Source: Streptomyces sp. ISL-12
GTDB lineage: Bacteria > Actinomycetota > Actinomycetes > Streptomycetales > Streptomycetaceae
Length of the DNA stretch: 34,543 bases
Assembly: GCF_018614415.1 (NCBI RefSeq)
Contig: NZ_JAGGOO010000142.1
Coordinates: 1 to 34,543 of the forward strand
Direction of reading: 5' to 3'
This document shows positions 17,078-24,592 of the stretch, one piece after another; position 1 is the stretch's first letter; every line of letters starts with the position of its first letter. Made by a program: the position numbers and the translations under genes. Under the pieces are notes generated by a model. It worked only from the letters and a program-made list of their open reading frames with translations. It was not told the origin of the DNA and did not search any database.

Positions 17078-17113
17078 GTCGGAAAAGAGTCTCGTCTCGG
17101 AAGGAGTTCCTGC

Positions 17114-17311
17114 ATGGGCTTCCTCGACAAGGTCAAGAGCATGGCCGGCAAGGACAAGGACAGGTCACGGAAGATGTCCGACGCCGCCGAGAAGCAGGTC
17201 AACAAGCGGACCGGCGGCAAGTACGGGAAGCAGGTCGACGCCGCCCAGCGGCAGGCCGAGAGCCGGCTCGGCATGGGCAGGCGGGGCGGCGGCAAGCCGG
17301 ACCAGCACTGA
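17114..17311 (+). CDS. MT0933-type small antitoxin-family protein
   Basis: 65 residues. The layout MGFLDKVKSMAGK, a Lys/Asp-rich helix, then NKRTGGKYGKQVDAAQRQAE matches the MT0933 antitoxin family found throughout actinomycetes. It is cytoplasmic, highly charged and probably largely helical. The start at 17114 has GAAGGAG about 7 nt upstream. No toxin partner is next to it: the divergent gene encodes an exported lipoprotein and the convergent gene is mfd. It is therefore an orphan by position, and many members of this family have no demonstrated toxin. It ends at a strong shared hairpin. Confidence 0.75.
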   Translation: MGFLDKVKSMAGKDKDRSRKMSDAAEKQVNKRTGGKYGKQVDAAQRQAESRLGMGRRGGGKPDQH

Positions 17312-17317
17312 CCCACA

Positions 17318-17371
17318 GGGGCGTGAGGCCGTCCGCGGTGCCACCGGGCACCACGGACGGCCTCACGCCCC
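17318..17371. terminator. Bidirectional terminator hairpin between the antitoxin gene and mfd
   Basis: The 18-bp perfect stem GGGGCGTGAGGCCGTCCG / CGGACGGCCTCACGCCCC has an 18-nt loop. It lies between two convergent stops (17311 and 17381). Confidence 0.85.
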
Positions 17372-17380
17372 ACCGGGCCG

Positions 17381-20300
17381 CTACGACCCCAGCACAGAGG
17401 TGAGGAACTCCCCGACCCAGCCCAGCAGCTCCCGCCCGACCAGCGGTTTCCCGCCGACCTTCGCGGTCTTCGGACGCGGTACGAGCACCTGGTGGGCGGT
17501 GGCCTTGATGACCGTTCCCGGGTACAGGCGCTTGAGCCGCAGCTCCTGCGACTCCCGCAGCTCGACCGGCGCGAACCGGATGTTGTTGCCCTGGAGCACG
17601 ATCTCGCCGACGGCGCACGCCCGCGCGAGCATCCGCAGCCCCGCCACCAGCAGCAGGTTCTCCACGGGCTCGGGGAGTTTGCCGTACCGGTCGACCAGTT
17701 CCTCCCGTACGGCCCTTATGTCCTCCTCGTTGTTGGCGGAGGCGATGGAGCGGTATGCCGCCAGGCGCAGCCCCTCGCCGGGGGCGTAGTCGTGCGGGAC
17801 GTGCGCGTCGACCGGCAGCTCGATCTTGACCTCCAGCGGCGGCTCCTCCTCCAGGCCGCCTTCCAGCGCGGCCCGGTAATCGGCCACCGCCTCGCCGACC
17901 ATCCGCACGTACAGGTCGAAGCCGACGCCGGCGATGTGCCCGGACTGCTCGCCGCCGAGCAGGTTGCCCGCGCCGCGGATCTCCAGGTCCTTCATGGCCA
18001 CGTACATGCCCGCGCCCATCTCGGTGTGCTGGGCGATGGTGGCGAGCCGCTCGTGTGCGGTCTCCGTCAGGGGCTTCTCCGGCGGGTAGAGGAAGTACGC
18101 GTACCCGCGCTCCCGGCCGCGGCCCACCCGGCCGCGCAGCTGGTGGAGCTGGCTGAGCCCGAAGTTGTCGCCGCGCTCGACGATGAGCGTGTTGGCGTTG
18201 GAGATGTCGATGCCGGACTCGACGATCGTGGTCGACACGAGCACGTCGAACCGCTTCTCCCAGAAGTCGACCACGACCTGTTCCAGGGCCTGCTCGGACA
18301 TCTGGCCGTGGGCGGTGGCGATCCGCGCCTCGGGCACGATCTCGCGCAGCCGCGCCGCCGCCCGGTCGATGGACTCGACCCGGTTGTGGATGTAGAAGAC
18401 CTGGCCCTCGCGCAGCAGTTCACGGCGGATGGCGGCGCCGATCTGCTTCTGCTCGTAGGGACCGACGAAGGTCAGCACCGGGTGCCGTTCCTCCGGCGGG
18501 GTGGTGATCGTCGACATCTCGCGGATGCCGGTGACCGCCATCTCCAGGGTGCGGGGGATGGGGGTGGCGGACATCGTCAGCACGTCCACGTTGGCCCGCA
18601 GCTTCTTCAGCTGCTCCTTGTGCTCGACGCCGAAGCGCTGCTCCTCGTCGACGATGACCAGCCCGAGGTCCTTGAACTTGGTCTCGGAGGAGAAGAGCCG
18701 GTGGGTGCCGATGACGACGTCCACCGAACCCTCCCGCAGCCCCTCCAGGGTCGCCTTCGCCTCGGTGTCGGTCTGGAACCGCGACAGCGCCCGCACCTTC
18801 ACCGGGAACTGCGCGTACCGCTCGCTGAACGTCCCGAAGTGCTGCTGCACCAGCAGGGTGGTGGGGACCAGCACGGCGACCTGCTTGCCGTCCTGCACGG
18901 CCTTGAAGGCGGCGCGCACCGCGATCTCCGTCTTGCCGTACCCCACATCACCGCAGATCAGACGGTCCATCGGGACCGTCTTCTCCATGTCCTCCTTGAC
19001 CTCGGCGATGGTGGTGAGCTGGTCGGGGGTCTCCGCGTAGGGGAAGGCGTCCTCCAGCTCCCGCTGCCACGGCGTGTCGGCCCCGAAGGCGTGCCCCGGC
19101 GCCGCCATCCGAGCGCTGTAGAGCTTGATGAGATCGGCGGCGATCTCCTTGACCGCCTTCTTCGCCCGCGCCTTGGTCTTGGTCCAGTCGGCGCCGCCGA
19201 GCCGGTGCAGCGTGGGCGCCTCGCCACCGACGTACTTGGTGATCTGCTCCAGCTGGTCGGTGGGGATGTAGAGGCGGTCGCCGGGCTGGCCGCGCTTGGC
19301 GGGCGCGTACTCCACCACCAGGTACTCCCTGGTCGCTCCCTGCACGGTGCGCTGCACCATCTCGATGTACCGGCCCACGCCGTGCTGCTCGTGGACGATG
19401 TAGTCGCCCGCCTCCAGGGTGAGCGGGTCGATGGTCTTGCGGCGCCGGGCCGGCATCCGCGCGCCCTCGCGCCCGGCGGCCTTCTGCCCGGAGAGATCGG
19501 TCTCGGTGAGCACGGCGAGCTTGAGCCCCGGCTCCACGAACCCGTGGTCGATCGACCCGCAGGCCACGTGCACGACGGACGGACTCAGCTCACCGAGCCC
19601 GGCCGACTTGGCACCGGGTACGTCGAGGCGGGCCGCGATCCCCTCGCCGCCCAGCACCTCCACCGTACGGGCGGCGGTGCCGTGCCCCTCGGTCACGTAC
19701 GCCACCCGCCAGCCGTCGGCGAGCCAGCCCTTGGTGTCGGCGAGCGCCTTGGCGGTGTCACCGCGGTAGGTCTCGGGGGCGTGCATGCCGAGCTTGAGGG
19801 TGCCGCCCGCCGCGTCAGCGGCCGATGTCTCCGTGAGTTCCTCGTCGGCGGCGAACGGCGACACCGACCACCACATCATCCCCAGCTCACGGGCCCGCTC
19901 CCGGACGTCCGCGAGGGACCACAGGGAGGCCGCGCCGACGTCGATCGGCGCCTCGCCGCCCCCGGCGGTGGCCGCCCAGGACGCCTGGAGGAACTCCTGG
20001 CTGGTCGCCACCAGGTCGGCGGCCCGCGTCCGCACCCGTTCGGGGTCGCACACGACGGTCATGGCGCCGCCGGGCCCCTGCGGCAGTACGTCGAGCAGCA
20101 GCTCCATGTCGTCGACGAGCACCGGCGCGAGGGACTCCATGCCCTCGACGGCGATCCCCTCGGCGATCTTCCCGAGCAGCTCCCCCAGCTCCGGGTGCTC
20201 CTCGGCGAGGGCGGCGGCCCGCTCCCGCACCTCGTCCGTGAGCAGCAGCTCCCGGCAGGGCGGCGCCCACAGTCCGTGTTCGGCGACCTCCAGGGAGCGC

Positions 20301-20962
20301 TGGTCGGCGACCTTGAAGTAGCGGATCTCCTCGACGTCGTCGCCCCAGAACTCGATCCGCAGGGGGTGTTCCTCGGTCGGCGGGAACACGTCGAGGATCC
20401 CGCCGCGCACGGCGAACTCGCCCCGCTTCTCCACCAGCTCCACCCGGGCGTACGCGGCGGCGGCGAGGGCCTGCACGACCTCTTCGAGGTCAGCGCTCTG
20501 CCCGCTCCTCAGCGCCACCGGCTCCAGGTCCCCCAGCCCCTTGACCTGCGGCTGGAGCACAGACCGTACCGGCGCCACGACGACGGAGACGGGCCCGGTC
20601 TCGGGGTCGTCGGCGCGGGGGTGGACCAACCGCCGCAGCACCGCCAGCCGCCGCCCCACGGTGTCGCTGCGCGGGCTGAGCCGCTCGTGCGGCAGCGTCT
20701 CCCAGGACGGGTACTCGACCACGCCCTCGGGCGGCAGCAGCGAGCGCAGGGCCGCGACCAGGTCCTCCGCCTCCCGCCCGGTCGCCGTGACGGCGAGGAC
20801 CGGCCTGCCCGTCTCACGGGCCAGCGCGGCCACCGAGAAGGGCCGGGCGGCGGGCGGGCCGACCAGATCGACATGCATGCGGTTGCCGTCGCCGGCCGCC
20901 GCGATCGCTTCCGCGAGGGCGGTGTCCTTGACGACGGCGTCGAGCAGACCGTGCAGGCTCAT
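17381..20962 (-). CDS. mfd: Transcription-repair coupling factor Mfd
   Basis: 1193 residues, the normal Mfd length. It displaces RNA polymerase stalled at DNA lesions and recruits UvrA for nucleotide excision repair. In order: a UvrB-homology N-terminus (to about 470); the RNA polymerase-interacting CarD-like domain (DYIVHEQHGVGRYIEMV, about 508-580); the translocase with Walker A GDVGYGKTE (about 670); DEEQ box in VIVDEEQRFG (about 770); SATPIPRTLEMA; helicase motif VI near QLRGRVGRGRERGYAY; and a TRCF C-terminal domain (from about 1030). All key motifs are intact. The start is ATG MSLHGLLDAVV with GGA 9 nt upstream. A longer frame to 21229 is rejected because it runs through the hairpin at 21128-21160. 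This is a core housekeeping gene. Confidence 0.97.
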   Translation of the reverse strand: MSLHGLLDAVVKDTALAEAIAAAGDGNRMHVDLVGPPAARPFSVAALARETGRPVLAVTATGREAEDLVAALRSLLPPEGVVEYPSWETLPHERLSPRSDTVGRRLAVLRRLVHPRADDPETGPVSVVVAPVRSVLQPQVKGLGDLEPVALRSGQSADLEEVVQALAAAAYARVELVEKRGEFAVRGGILDVFPPTEEHPLRIEFWGDDVEEIRYFKVADQRSLEVAEHGLWAPPCRELLLTDEVRERAAALAEEHPELGELLGKIAEGIAVEGMESLAPVLVDDMELLLDVLPQGPGGAMTVVCDPERVRTRAADLVATSQEFLQASWAATAGGGEAPIDVGAASLWSLADVRERARELGMMWWSVSPFAADEELTETSAADAAGGTLKLGMHAPETYRGDTAKALADTKGWLADGWRVAYVTEGHGTAARTVEVLGGEGIAARLDVPGAKSAGLGELSPSVVHVACGSIDHGFVEPGLKLAVLTETDLSGQKAAGREGARMPARRRKTIDPLTLEAGDYIVHEQHGVGRYIEMVQRTVQGATREYLVVEYAPAKRGQPGDRLYIPTDQLEQITKYVGGEAPTLHRLGGADWTKTKARAKKAVKEIAADLIKLYSARMAAPGHAFGADTPWQRELEDAFPYAETPDQLTTIAEVKEDMEKTVPMDRLICGDVGYGKTEIAVRAAFKAVQDGKQVAVLVPTTLLVQQHFGTFSERYAQFPVKVRALSRFQTDTEAKATLEGLREGSVDVVIGTHRLFSSETKFKDLGLVIVDEEQRFGVEHKEQLKKLRANVDVLTMSATPIPRTLEMAVTGIREMSTITTPPEERHPVLTFVGPYEQKQIGAAIRRELLREGQVFYIHNRVESIDRAAARLREIVPEARIATAHGQMSEQALEQVVVDFWEKRFDVLVSTTIVESGIDISNANTLIVERGDNFGLSQLHQLRGRVGRGRERGYAYFLYPPEKPLTETAHERLATIAQHTEMGAGMYVAMKDLEIRGAGNLLGGEQSGHIAGVGFDLYVRMVGEAVADYRAALEGGLEEEPPLEVKIELPVDAHVPHDYAPGEGLRLAAYRSIASANNEEDIRAVREELVDRYGKLPEPVENLLLVAGLRMLARACAVGEIVLQGNNIRFAPVELRESQELRLKRLYPGTVIKATAHQVLVPRPKTAKVGGKPLVGRELLGWVGEFLTSVLGS

Positions 20963-21127
20963 GAAAAGCTTTCCGTCCGGAACTGCGGATCCCGAGGTGG
21001 ATCCTGTGGTGGACAACACGAAGGGCCCGACACGCGGTGCGGGCCGGGGGTGTCCAGGGTACGTCGCCTCGGGGACGTTCACCCGTTGGAACGATCCGCT
21101 ACGCCGGGTGGCCCAGACCGGCGCAAA

Positions 21128-21160
21128 CAGCCCGGACTCCCTTCGACGGAGTCCGGGCTG
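21128..21160 (-). terminator. Terminator of the SLOG operon, upstream of mfd
   Basis: The 13-bp perfect stem CAGCCCGGACTCC / GGAGTCCGGGCTG has a 7-nt loop and, on the minus strand, is followed by TGTTTGC. It lies 120 bp after the stop at 21282 and 165 bp before mfd. Confidence 0.8.
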
Positions 21161-21281
21161 CACGACTGAGGTGGCCATCTGGTGCTGATGCGGCCCGAGA
21201 CCGACGCTCGGAGCCGCTGACGACGACACCTACTGTCCGGCCGGCGCAGATGAAGGCCGGGGAACCCGTCAACGGGAGCGC

Positions 21282-21773
21282 TCAGCCTCGGCGGGTGGCG
21301 CCGTCCGGCCACACCACGTCCACGGGGACACCCGCGGCCCGCGCTTCCAGGACGGTGTCGGCCGTCCCGCCGCCCTTGCCAGTGGGCGGTTCGCCGTTCC
21401 ATACGGCGACCAGTCGGTCGGCGCGTTCTATGAGCACGGCGTTGGCGGCCTCGTACGCCTGCCGGTCGGCTGTGCCGTTCGGGAGGACGAGGACTTCCTC
21501 CGCGGCTTCGACGAGGTGGTCGAAGAGTACGGCGTGGTCGGGTTTGACCTTGTTCTGGCGGTAGTCCTGGGAGGGGATGACGACGATGAGACGTCCGCCG
21601 GCGGCGAGGACGGCCTCGGCGAAGAGGGAATCGGCGCCCTTGGCGATGCAGGAGACACCGACGAGGTCGCCGTCGTCGACGTACTGCTTGAGCAGGTCGT
21701 CCAAGGCGGAACGGACCAGAGACACGCTGTCCTCTGCCAAGTCCATGTGCCCGGTCACCGCGATGGTCGTCAC
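21282..21773 (-). CDS. SLOG/DprA-like Rossmann nucleotide-binding protein (SLOG-1)
   Basis: 163 residues, cytoplasmic, single domain. It shows a SLOG-type Rossmann pattern: IAVTGHMDL at the N-terminus, IAKGADSLFAEAVL (44-57), RLIVVIP (61-67), then ADRLVAVWNGEPP and GGGTADTVLEARAAGVPV (134-151). This resembles the nucleotide-binding loops of the LOG/DprA/YpsA superfamily. Such domains bind or process nucleotide-derived ligands, and many occur in bacterial conflict and signalling systems. No lysine-decarboxylase-family PGGxGTxxE motif is present, so it is not a LOG cytokinin hydrolase. The start is GTG with AAAGGAG 9 nt upstream. It is the last gene of a minus-strand operon with the damaged frame 15 bp upstream, SLOG-2 and the XRE regulator. 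The ligand is unknown. Confidence 0.65.
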   Translation of the reverse strand: MTTIAVTGHMDLAEDSVSLVRSALDDLLKQYVDDGDLVGVSCIAKGADSLFAEAVLAAGGRLIVVIPSQDYRQNKVKPDHAVLFDHLVEAAEEVLVLPNGTADRQAYEAANAVLIERADRLVAVWNGEPPTGKGGGTADTVLEARAAGVPVDVVWPDGATRRG

Positions 21774-21788
21774 GGTCGCGTACTCCTT

Positions 21789-22034
21789 TCAGGTCGACAG
21801 CAGGTCGCGGATCCTGTCGCGGGCCTCCCGCACGGGTGCCGCGCTGTTGCGCGGTGGGTCTCTTCGACCGCGCCATTCAGGTCGCCGAGCAAAAAAGTGG
21901 CACTGGGCCGGGCCCATGCGGTCCAGTGCGTGGCTGCGGTCGGCCTCGGGTGCGGCGACGCCCGGCAGCGAGGGCTGACCCAGTTCAGCGGCGCCCGAGA
22001 TCAACGCGACGGCCTCTGCGGCCTTGTCCGTCAT
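21789..22034 (-). pseudogene. Small operon reading frame with apparent compensating frameshifts
   Basis: As it stands it reads 81 residues from the ATG at 22034. The first 47 codons look normal (EAVALISGAAELGQPSLPG, then ADRSHALDRMGPAQCHF). At the run of six T (minus strand, 21896-21891) the frame turns into poor codons (ARRPEWRGRRDPP). With one T fewer it reads HFLLGDLNGAVEETHRATA, a TPR-like stretch resembling the C-terminal repeats of XRE-TPR regulators. The last 18 codons (AAPVREARDRIRDLLST) look normal again in the original frame. This suggests two nearby indels or a sequencing error at the homopolymer. It lies 26 bp after SLOG-2 and 15 bp before SLOG-1. The RBS is weak (GAGGGC). Confidence 0.45.
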
Positions 22035-22060
22035 GCCCTCATGGTGCGGCAGACAGCTGC

Positions 22061-22516
22061 CTACACAGGCACGATCAGACAGGGTTTCCCCGCATCATGC
22101 GCGTAGGTCAACGTCTGCCACGTTCCTGACCGCCTCTGCCCGGCTCGGGGGAAGCCGATCGTCATCGTGCTGTGGTCGACCATCCACTGATTCCGCGCGT
22201 GGTACGAGGCCGCGTTCAGCTCTGAGGCTCTCAGTTGTACGACCTCTGTGACGCGGTCACGTACACGGGCGATGGCCTGCCGCGCCTCCTCCGGCTGCTG
22301 GTCGACGGTCCCCGGAACGACCACAGTCAGGCCGGCCTCCGTAGCACGGGCCAGCCAGAGGAGAGCGAGGGAATCAATGCCCTTGGCGCCGCCGACGTAG
22401 CAATGGGCACCCTCCACGAAGGGCCCGAGGTACTCGCCGAACAGTGCGGCGTACTCGGTCAGGCTGCGATGCCCGACGCTGCGCGTGCCGGAAACGGTGA
22501 TCGAACGTTTTGACAC
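22061..22516 (-). CDS. SLOG/DprA-like nucleotide-binding protein (SLOG-2)
   Basis: 151 residues, single cytoplasmic domain. It has a clear SLOG/DprA-type signature: TVSGTRSVG (7-15), YVGGAKGIDSLALLWLA (40-56), LTVVVPG (63-69), ARNQWMVDHS (108-117), and GTWQTLTYAHDAGKP (131-145). RNxxMVxxS and GTxxTxxYA are typical ligand-loop motifs of the superfamily. It is clearly different from SLOG-1, so the operon encodes two distinct nucleotide sensors or processors rather than a duplication. I chose the GTG at 22516 (SKRSITVSG) because GGAG is 5 nt upstream; a GTG six codons earlier lies inside the Shine-Dalgarno region. The stop of the XRE gene is 80 bp upstream on the same strand, which suggests cotranscription. 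DNA uptake (DprA) function is unlikely because it is too short. Confidence 0.7.
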   Translation of the reverse strand: MSKRSITVSGTRSVGHRSLTEYAALFGEYLGPFVEGAHCYVGGAKGIDSLALLWLARATEAGLTVVVPGTVDQQPEEARQAIARVRDRVTEVVQLRASELNAASYHARNQWMVDHSTMTIGFPRAGQRRSGTWQTLTYAHDAGKPCLIVPV

Positions 22517-22596
22517 AGCGACTCCGTCCCCCACGATTTCGCACAGTCGGGCAGCGGTTCCGGACCAACGACGCCTGTCGTCACTCCTCCGGGAGG

Positions 22597-23811
22597 TCAG
22601 GCACCGACAGCACGCAAGCCCTCGTATGCCTCACGCAGATCGGACGCTTCCGGAAGCTGCTTCGCCTCGACGGCGTGGACCACTTCCAAAGCCCTCCAGT
22701 GATTGGACGGCACGACACGCCCGCTCAGTATCGCCTTCTGCGCCGCGTCGCACGCCTCGTCGAGGCGGTTGCCCGCGAGGAGGACCAACCCCAGGTCGAG
22801 GTTGGCGGAAGCTACTCGCCGTGGCCATGTACTGATGTCGTTGCCGGGGCTCAGTCGTCTGATGACCTCGCGCGCGTACGGCTCTGCCGCCGCGTCCCCC
22901 AGCCACGCCAGCGTGGTCGCCGTGTACGCGAGGCACTTGGCCGGGTCGTATTGATAGTGGTGCTCTTTCGGACGCTCCGGGTTCGGCAGGGCGGCTGCCA
23001 TCTTCTGTACCCGGTCGACAGCCGTGTAGGTCTCTTTGGCCTCCCCCAGCCGCGCGCGTGCCCGGCCTTCTTGAGCGGTGGCCTGAATCAAGGCGGAGGA
23101 GCCCTTCGGGGCAACGCTCTGAGCGGCCAGGGACAGCTCCGCCGCGCGCGCATAGTCACCGTCCGTGAGAACACGCCATGCTTCGGTCTCGAAGCACCAG
23201 GCCTCGATCTCGGACTGGTCCGCCTGTCGCGCCAGAGTGATCGCGGCTTGCAGTCCAGCCGTCGCCGCATGCTCCTGTTCGAGGTCGATGTGGAGGGTGG
23301 CACCGAGCAGGGACAGCCAGCCTCCGACGACCAGCAGTCGCCGATGCTCCGAAAGCGTCTTACGTGCGTCGAACAGACGCACCACGTACGCGGAGTGCTT
23401 ACGCACCCTTTCCAGCAGCTCGGCCGGAGGAGTCACCGGATAGGCCATCGCCAAGTCATCGAAGGCGCGTTCCAGACGGCAAAGCGTCTCCGAGCCGACA
23501 TCACTTGCCTGTACGCGTCGCGCCAGTTCCCAGGCGGCCGATTCGTCATCGTCGGCGGGCTCACCATGGTGGAGCCAGTCAGTAGTGACAGCGGTGGGCA
23601 GAACATCTCCCGCCAGCAATTCGTCCAGTTCTCTGGACGTCAACCGCAAGAGCTTCGCCATCTTCGGGCGTTGGTGCGGCTGGGGATCCACTTCTCCCCG
23701 TTCCCACCGCTGGACCGTGGTGCGGTCTACACGCAGGGCTTCCGCGAACTCTTCCTGTGTGTATCCGCTGGCCTTTCGGTGCCGCGCCAGACGTTGCCGT
23801 TTCACTGCCAT
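22597..23811 (-). CDS. XRE-family transcriptional regulator with TPR-like C-terminus
   Basis: 404 residues. An N-terminal helix-turn-helix (RLARHRKASGYTQEEFAEAL, then RVDRTTVQRWERGEVDPQP, about 8-50) is followed by a linker and a long helical region (about 100-395) with degenerate tetratricopeptide-like repeats (AAITLARQADQSEIEAWCFE, then ARAAELSLAAQSVAP). This architecture is common in streptomycete regulators that sense a peptide or small ligand through the TPRs. It heads the minus-strand operon with the two SLOG proteins and faces three divergent tiny genes. The 16-bp direct repeats at 23859-23896 lie directly upstream and are the obvious candidate for its own binding site. The start is ATG with GGAG 7 nt upstream. 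The ligand and target genes cannot be read from sequence. Confidence 0.85.
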   Translation of the reverse strand: MAVKRQRLARHRKASGYTQEEFAEALRVDRTTVQRWERGEVDPQPHQRPKMAKLLRLTSRELDELLAGDVLPTAVTTDWLHHGEPADDDESAAWELARRVQASDVGSETLCRLERAFDDLAMAYPVTPPAELLERVRKHSAYVVRLFDARKTLSEHRRLLVVGGWLSLLGATLHIDLEQEHAATAGLQAAITLARQADQSEIEAWCFETEAWRVLTDGDYARAAELSLAAQSVAPKGSSALIQATAQEGRARARLGEAKETYTAVDRVQKMAAALPNPERPKEHHYQYDPAKCLAYTATTLAWLGDAAAEPYAREVIRRLSPGNDISTWPRRVASANLDLGLVLLAGNRLDEACDAAQKAILSGRVVPSNHWRALEVVHAVEAKQLPEASDLREAYEGLRAVGA

Positions 23812-23858
23812 GCCCGCACTCCGTCCGGGATGCCGTCCGCCCTGGTCAGCGTAGCGCG

Positions 23859-23896
23859 TACCGCCTTTCTGCCGCCGGGATGCCGCATTTCTGCCG
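23859..23896. promoter_or_regulatory. Candidate XRE operator: two 16-bp direct repeats, 22 bp apart
   Basis: TACCGCCTTTCTGCCG (23859-23874) and TGCCGCATTTCTGCCG (23881-23896) agree at 14 of 16 positions. The start-to-start distance of 22 bp puts both on the same helix face. They lie 48 bp upstream of the XRE start and about 100 bp upstream of the divergent small-protein operon. Confidence 0.5.
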
Positions 23897-23940
23897 TGGT
23901 GGGGTCTGAGCCCGGTCCAGCAACCTGACTCGCACGAAGA

Positions 23941-23969
23941 CCCCCGCGACCGCGTGAACGGTCCGGGGG
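23941..23969 (+). promoter_or_regulatory. Leader hairpin before the small-protein operon
   Basis: CCCCCGCGACC pairs with GGTCCGGGGG with one bulged base and an 8-nt loop. It lies 29 bp upstream of the first ATG. It could be an attenuator or a protective 5' stem; there is no T-tract. Confidence 0.35.
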
Positions 23970-23998
23970 CGTGGCCGACGCTTCGAAGGAGCGACGAC

Positions 23999-24190
23999 AT
24001 GACAGACCTTATCCACGCGGCTCGGCGGTGGCTGAGGAGCGCCCTGCTCCTGCCGTCCGCCCAGGGCGGGCCGGAGAGTGCGGCTGATGCCCCGGTCCGG
24101 GAGGTGCCGATGCCGGTGCCCTACGGCCCGGCTTGGGTCCTGCCGCCCGCCGACCGGTCATCGCTGCACGCCGCGGGAGTCGGCCGGTGA
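23999..24190 (+). CDS. Small protein, 63 residues, first of a tiny three-gene operon
   Basis: MTDLIHAARRWLRSALLLPS is an amphipathic/hydrophobic N-terminal helix; the rest is Pro/Ala-rich (VREVPMPVPYGPAWVLPP). GAAGGAG 7 nt before the ATG makes translation likely. The stop overlaps the next GTG as GTGA. Streptomycete XRE regulators often have small divergent companions like this; no function is known to me. The N-terminal helix could associate with the membrane. Confidence 0.65.
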   Translation: MTDLIHAARRWLRSALLLPSAQGGPESAADAPVREVPMPVPYGPAWVLPPADRSSLHAAGVGR

Positions 24191-24351
24191 GCGCTCCTGA
24201 AACCGACTGGCAGCGCACCTACCGCCAGTGGTTCGAGCACGCCCGTGGGTGTGAGGTGTGCGGGCGGGTCGCCACCGTCGCCGAGGGGTGTGACACGGGG
24301 CGGGAGTTGTGGGGCGCGTACCGGCTCGCGCGGGTCGGTGGGGGCGCGTAG
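24187..24351 (+). CDS. Small Cys-containing protein, 54 residues
   Basis: The GTG start overlaps the preceding stop (GTGA), so it is translationally coupled. The sequence has a short helix (TDWQRTYRQWFEHARG) followed by CEVCG and a later GCDTG. The CxxC might bind a metal, but with only three Cys in all this is uncertain. Its C-terminus (GRELWGAYRLARVGG) and its position match a recurrent small-protein type beside streptomycete XRE regulators. Function unknown. Confidence 0.6.
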   Translation: MSAPETDWQRTYRQWFEHARGCEVCGRVATVAEGCDTGRELWGAYRLARVGGGA

Positions 24352-24356
24352 TGGCC

Positions 24357-24494
24357 ATGACCATCGAGGTCTACCGGATCGACCCGCGGACCGGCGCGCG
24401 GACCCAGGTGCGGGAGAAGCGGACGGTCACCCCGGACTCGGTTCCGGAACTCTTCGGCCGGTTTCCGCCCTGTGCCTGTCCGCGCTGTCGCTGA
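24357..24494 (+). CDS. Small protein with C-terminal CACPRC motif, 45 residues
   Basis: MTIEVYRIDPRTGARTQV reads as a beta-hairpin-like start, and the end is FPPCACPRCR. A GTG at 24351, sharing a base with the previous stop, is an alternative start two codons upstream. It is probably the third gene of the coupled small-protein operon and ends 8 bp before a strong hairpin. The Cys cluster suggests metal binding; function unknown. Confidence 0.6.
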   Translation: MTIEVYRIDPRTGARTQVREKRTVTPDSVPELFGRFPPCACPRCR

Positions 24495-24501
24495 CGCACG
24501 C

Positions 24502-24534
24502 GGCGCCGGGGAGTCCCCGTGACTCCCCGGCGCC
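24502..24534. terminator. Terminator hairpin after the small-protein operon
   Basis: The 14-bp perfect stem GGCGCCGGGGAGTC / GACTCCCCGGCGCC has a 5-nt loop, 8 bp after the stop at 24494. It is followed by a short tandem of CCCCGTGT-like units (24537-24562) and then by the convergent permease gene. Confidence 0.85.
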
Positions 24535-24592
24535 GTCCCCCGTGTCCCCCGTGTCCCCCGTCCACGGTGGTTCTTCGGTGGTTGCCCGGTGG

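Noticed and set aside
16978..17373. 132-residue N-terminal extension of the HNH lipoprotein
   Set aside because: It crosses the divergent antitoxin gene, and the signal peptide with lipobox begins at 16977.
17492..21169. 1225-codon open frame on the plus strand opposite mfd
   Set aside because: Antisense shadow; the minus-strand frame encodes complete Mfd.
20963..21229. 89-residue N-terminal extension of Mfd
   Set aside because: It would run through the terminator hairpin at 21128-21160 and has no Mfd-like sequence; the ATG at 20962 gives the normal N-terminus.
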